Of a DNA stretch of 32,747 nt, positions 31,982-32,747 are shown piece after piece. Below the pieces are notes generated by a model. It had not been told where the DNA came from. It saw only the letters and a list, made by a program, of their open reading frames with translations, and searched no databases. The stretch's first letter is position 1; the number at the start of each line of letters is the position of its first letter. The position numbers and the translations under genes are program-made. The stretch covers positions 1 to 32,747 of the forward strand of contig JADLHU010000153.1 of assembly GCA_020848655.1 (NCBI GenBank), in the 5' to 3' direction. The stretch comes from Novosphingobium sp. (GTDB lineage Bacteria > Pseudomonadota > Alphaproteobacteria > Sphingomonadales > Sphingomonadaceae).

Positions 31982-32747
31982 CTACGCCCCGGAAAGCGGC
32001 GGGCGCGTGGTGCCGCGGCGGATCAGCGTGCCGGGCACGGCCTTGGTCAGCGCAACGCTTGGCACCGGCTGCGCGCTGAGGCCGAGCATGTCCATGACTT
32101 CGGCCACCATCCGTCCGATCGGCTGGCGCACCGTGGTCAGGTCATAGGGCGGGTGGCTGGCTTCGGGAATATCGTCGAACCCGGCGACCATCACGTCCTC
32201 GGGTATCCGCAGGCCCAGTTGATAGCGCAGCGCATCGAGCGCGCCCAGCGCCATCACATCGTTCAGGCACAGCACGGCATCATAGTGTTCGCCGCCGGCA
32301 AAGGCCTTCAGCGCCGCCTTGTGCCCGCCTTCATACGTGTACGATCCCAGCAGCAGCCGGGCGTTCTTGCGCGGGATGCCGGCCTGTTCCAGCGCGGTGT
32401 AGAACCCGGTCAGGCGGTCCTGGTTGGTCGATGCTTCCTTTTCGCCATAGACCACCACGAACGTGCGGGCGCCGGCCTCGATCAGCGCGCGGGTGATCGC
32501 CTTGCCGCCCTCGACGTTTTCGCAGCACACGCTGTTGACCTGCACGCCGGGGACATAGCGATTGAAGGTGACGACGGGAATGTTGCGGTTGAAGCAGAGC
32601 TGCGCCGATTTCATCGATGCTGTGGCGGCGGTCAGGATGATGCCATCGACCTGGTATTCCAGGATCTGCCGCACGGCTTCGTCGGTTTCGTTGCCGGTTT
32701 CGACATTGAACAACAGCAAGTGCTTGCCGCGCTGGCGCAGTTCGCGG
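31982..32747 (-). CDS. LacI-family transcriptional regulator (partial, N-terminus beyond window)
   Basis: The frame is open at the right edge. The visible 254 residues form the periplasmic-binding-protein-like ligand and dimerisation domain: VDGIILTAATAS, IPVVTFNRYVPG, VNSVCCENVEGGKAITRALIEAGA, YDAVLCLNDVMALGALDALRY and LRIPEDVMVAGFDDIPEAS, then TVRQPIGRMVAEVMDML. The DNA-binding helix-turn-helix lies outside the window. LacI-type proteins normally repress catabolic or transport genes and are released by a ligand. It is convergent with the isochorismatase-fold gene, so it may control genes to the right or this island. It is a second candidate, less central than the GntR protein, for the recurring operators. 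Confidence 0.88.
   Translation of the reverse strand, partial: RELRQRGKHLLLFNVETGNETDEAVRQILEYQVDGIILTAATASMKSAQLCFNRNIPVVTFNRYVPGVQVNSVCCENVEGGKAITRALIEAGARTFVVVYGEKEASTNQDRLTGFYTALEQAGIPRKNARLLLGSYTYEGGHKAALKAFAGGEHYDAVLCLNDVMALGALDALRYQLGLRIPEDVMVAGFDDIPEASHPPYDLTTVRQPIGRMVAEVMDMLGLSAQPVPSVALTKAVPGTLIRRGTTRPPLSGA

Noticed and set aside
1..32747. tRNA, rRNA, insertion sequences, integrases, phage genes, CRISPR arrays
   Set aside because: Looked for on both strands; nothing with the needed structure or motifs was seen.

Overview
The window is GC-rich DNA (about 65% by eye) with the gene content of an alphaproteobacterium of the order Sphingomonadales (Novosphingobium, Sphingobium or a relative). 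This rests on the TonB-dependent receptor type, the REDY/HapK-like protein, the aromatic/xenobiotic-style catabolic gene mix and the -35/-10 promoter style; no rRNA or other phylogenetic marker is present. Nearly all of the window is one large catabolic island of about 29 genes. I saw no tRNA, rRNA, insertion sequence or CRISPR array.

Layout, left to right. (1) 1-2013, minus: a short-chain dehydrogenase followed by a SAM-methyltransferase-like protein (cut by the left edge). (2) 2272-2583, plus: a small coiled-coil protein. (3) 10215 down to 2640, minus: FAD-linked oxidase, zinc-free medium-chain reductase, ATP-dependent hydantoinase/oxoprolinase-type HyuA and HyuB, and a two-domain VOC protein. 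(4) 11913 down to 10334, minus: a second methyltransferase-like protein coupled to a second copy of the small coiled-coil protein; HapK-like gene divergent at 11992. (5) 12352-14340, minus: medium-chain dehydrogenase and a GntR/UTRA repressor. (6) 14519-19953: TonB-dependent receptor and two different MFS transporters. (7) 25797 down to 20026, minus: CaiB-type CoA transferase, LeuC/LeuD-type hydro-lyase, second two-domain VOC protein, alpha/beta-hydrolase-fold protein, unrecognised protein. (8) 25877-31970, plus: HMG-CoA-lyase-type enzyme, N-carbamoylsarcosine-amidase-like enzyme, two tandem PuuE/imidase-like deacetylase-fold proteins, isocitrate-lyase/PEP-mutase-type lyase, zinc alcohol dehydrogenase, isochorismatase-fold protein. 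(9) A LacI-type regulator cut by the right edge.

How it may work together (inference): the TonB receptor and MFS proteins import an organic substrate. Hydrolases that act on cyclic amides, imides or ureides (HyuAB, the two deacetylase-fold proteins, the carbamoylsarcosine-amidase homologue) open and deaminate it. Dehydrogenases oxidise it. LeuCD hydration, CoA transfer and two kinds of C-C lyase then deliver central metabolites. The substrate cannot be named from sequence; a nitrogen heterocycle or cyclic imide is my best guess.

The strongest non-gene signal is a 20-bp near-palindrome, TTTGW-N8-TATRACA, at seven intergenic positions (2013, 10234, 11930, 13426, 16856, 18287, 25832). Each lies upstream of a transcription unit, usually over or just after the -10 box. 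It looks like the operator of one regulator, most simply the GntR protein encoded inside the island. The second notable signal is a duplicated pair, methyltransferase-like protein plus a ~100-residue coiled-coil partner, present twice.
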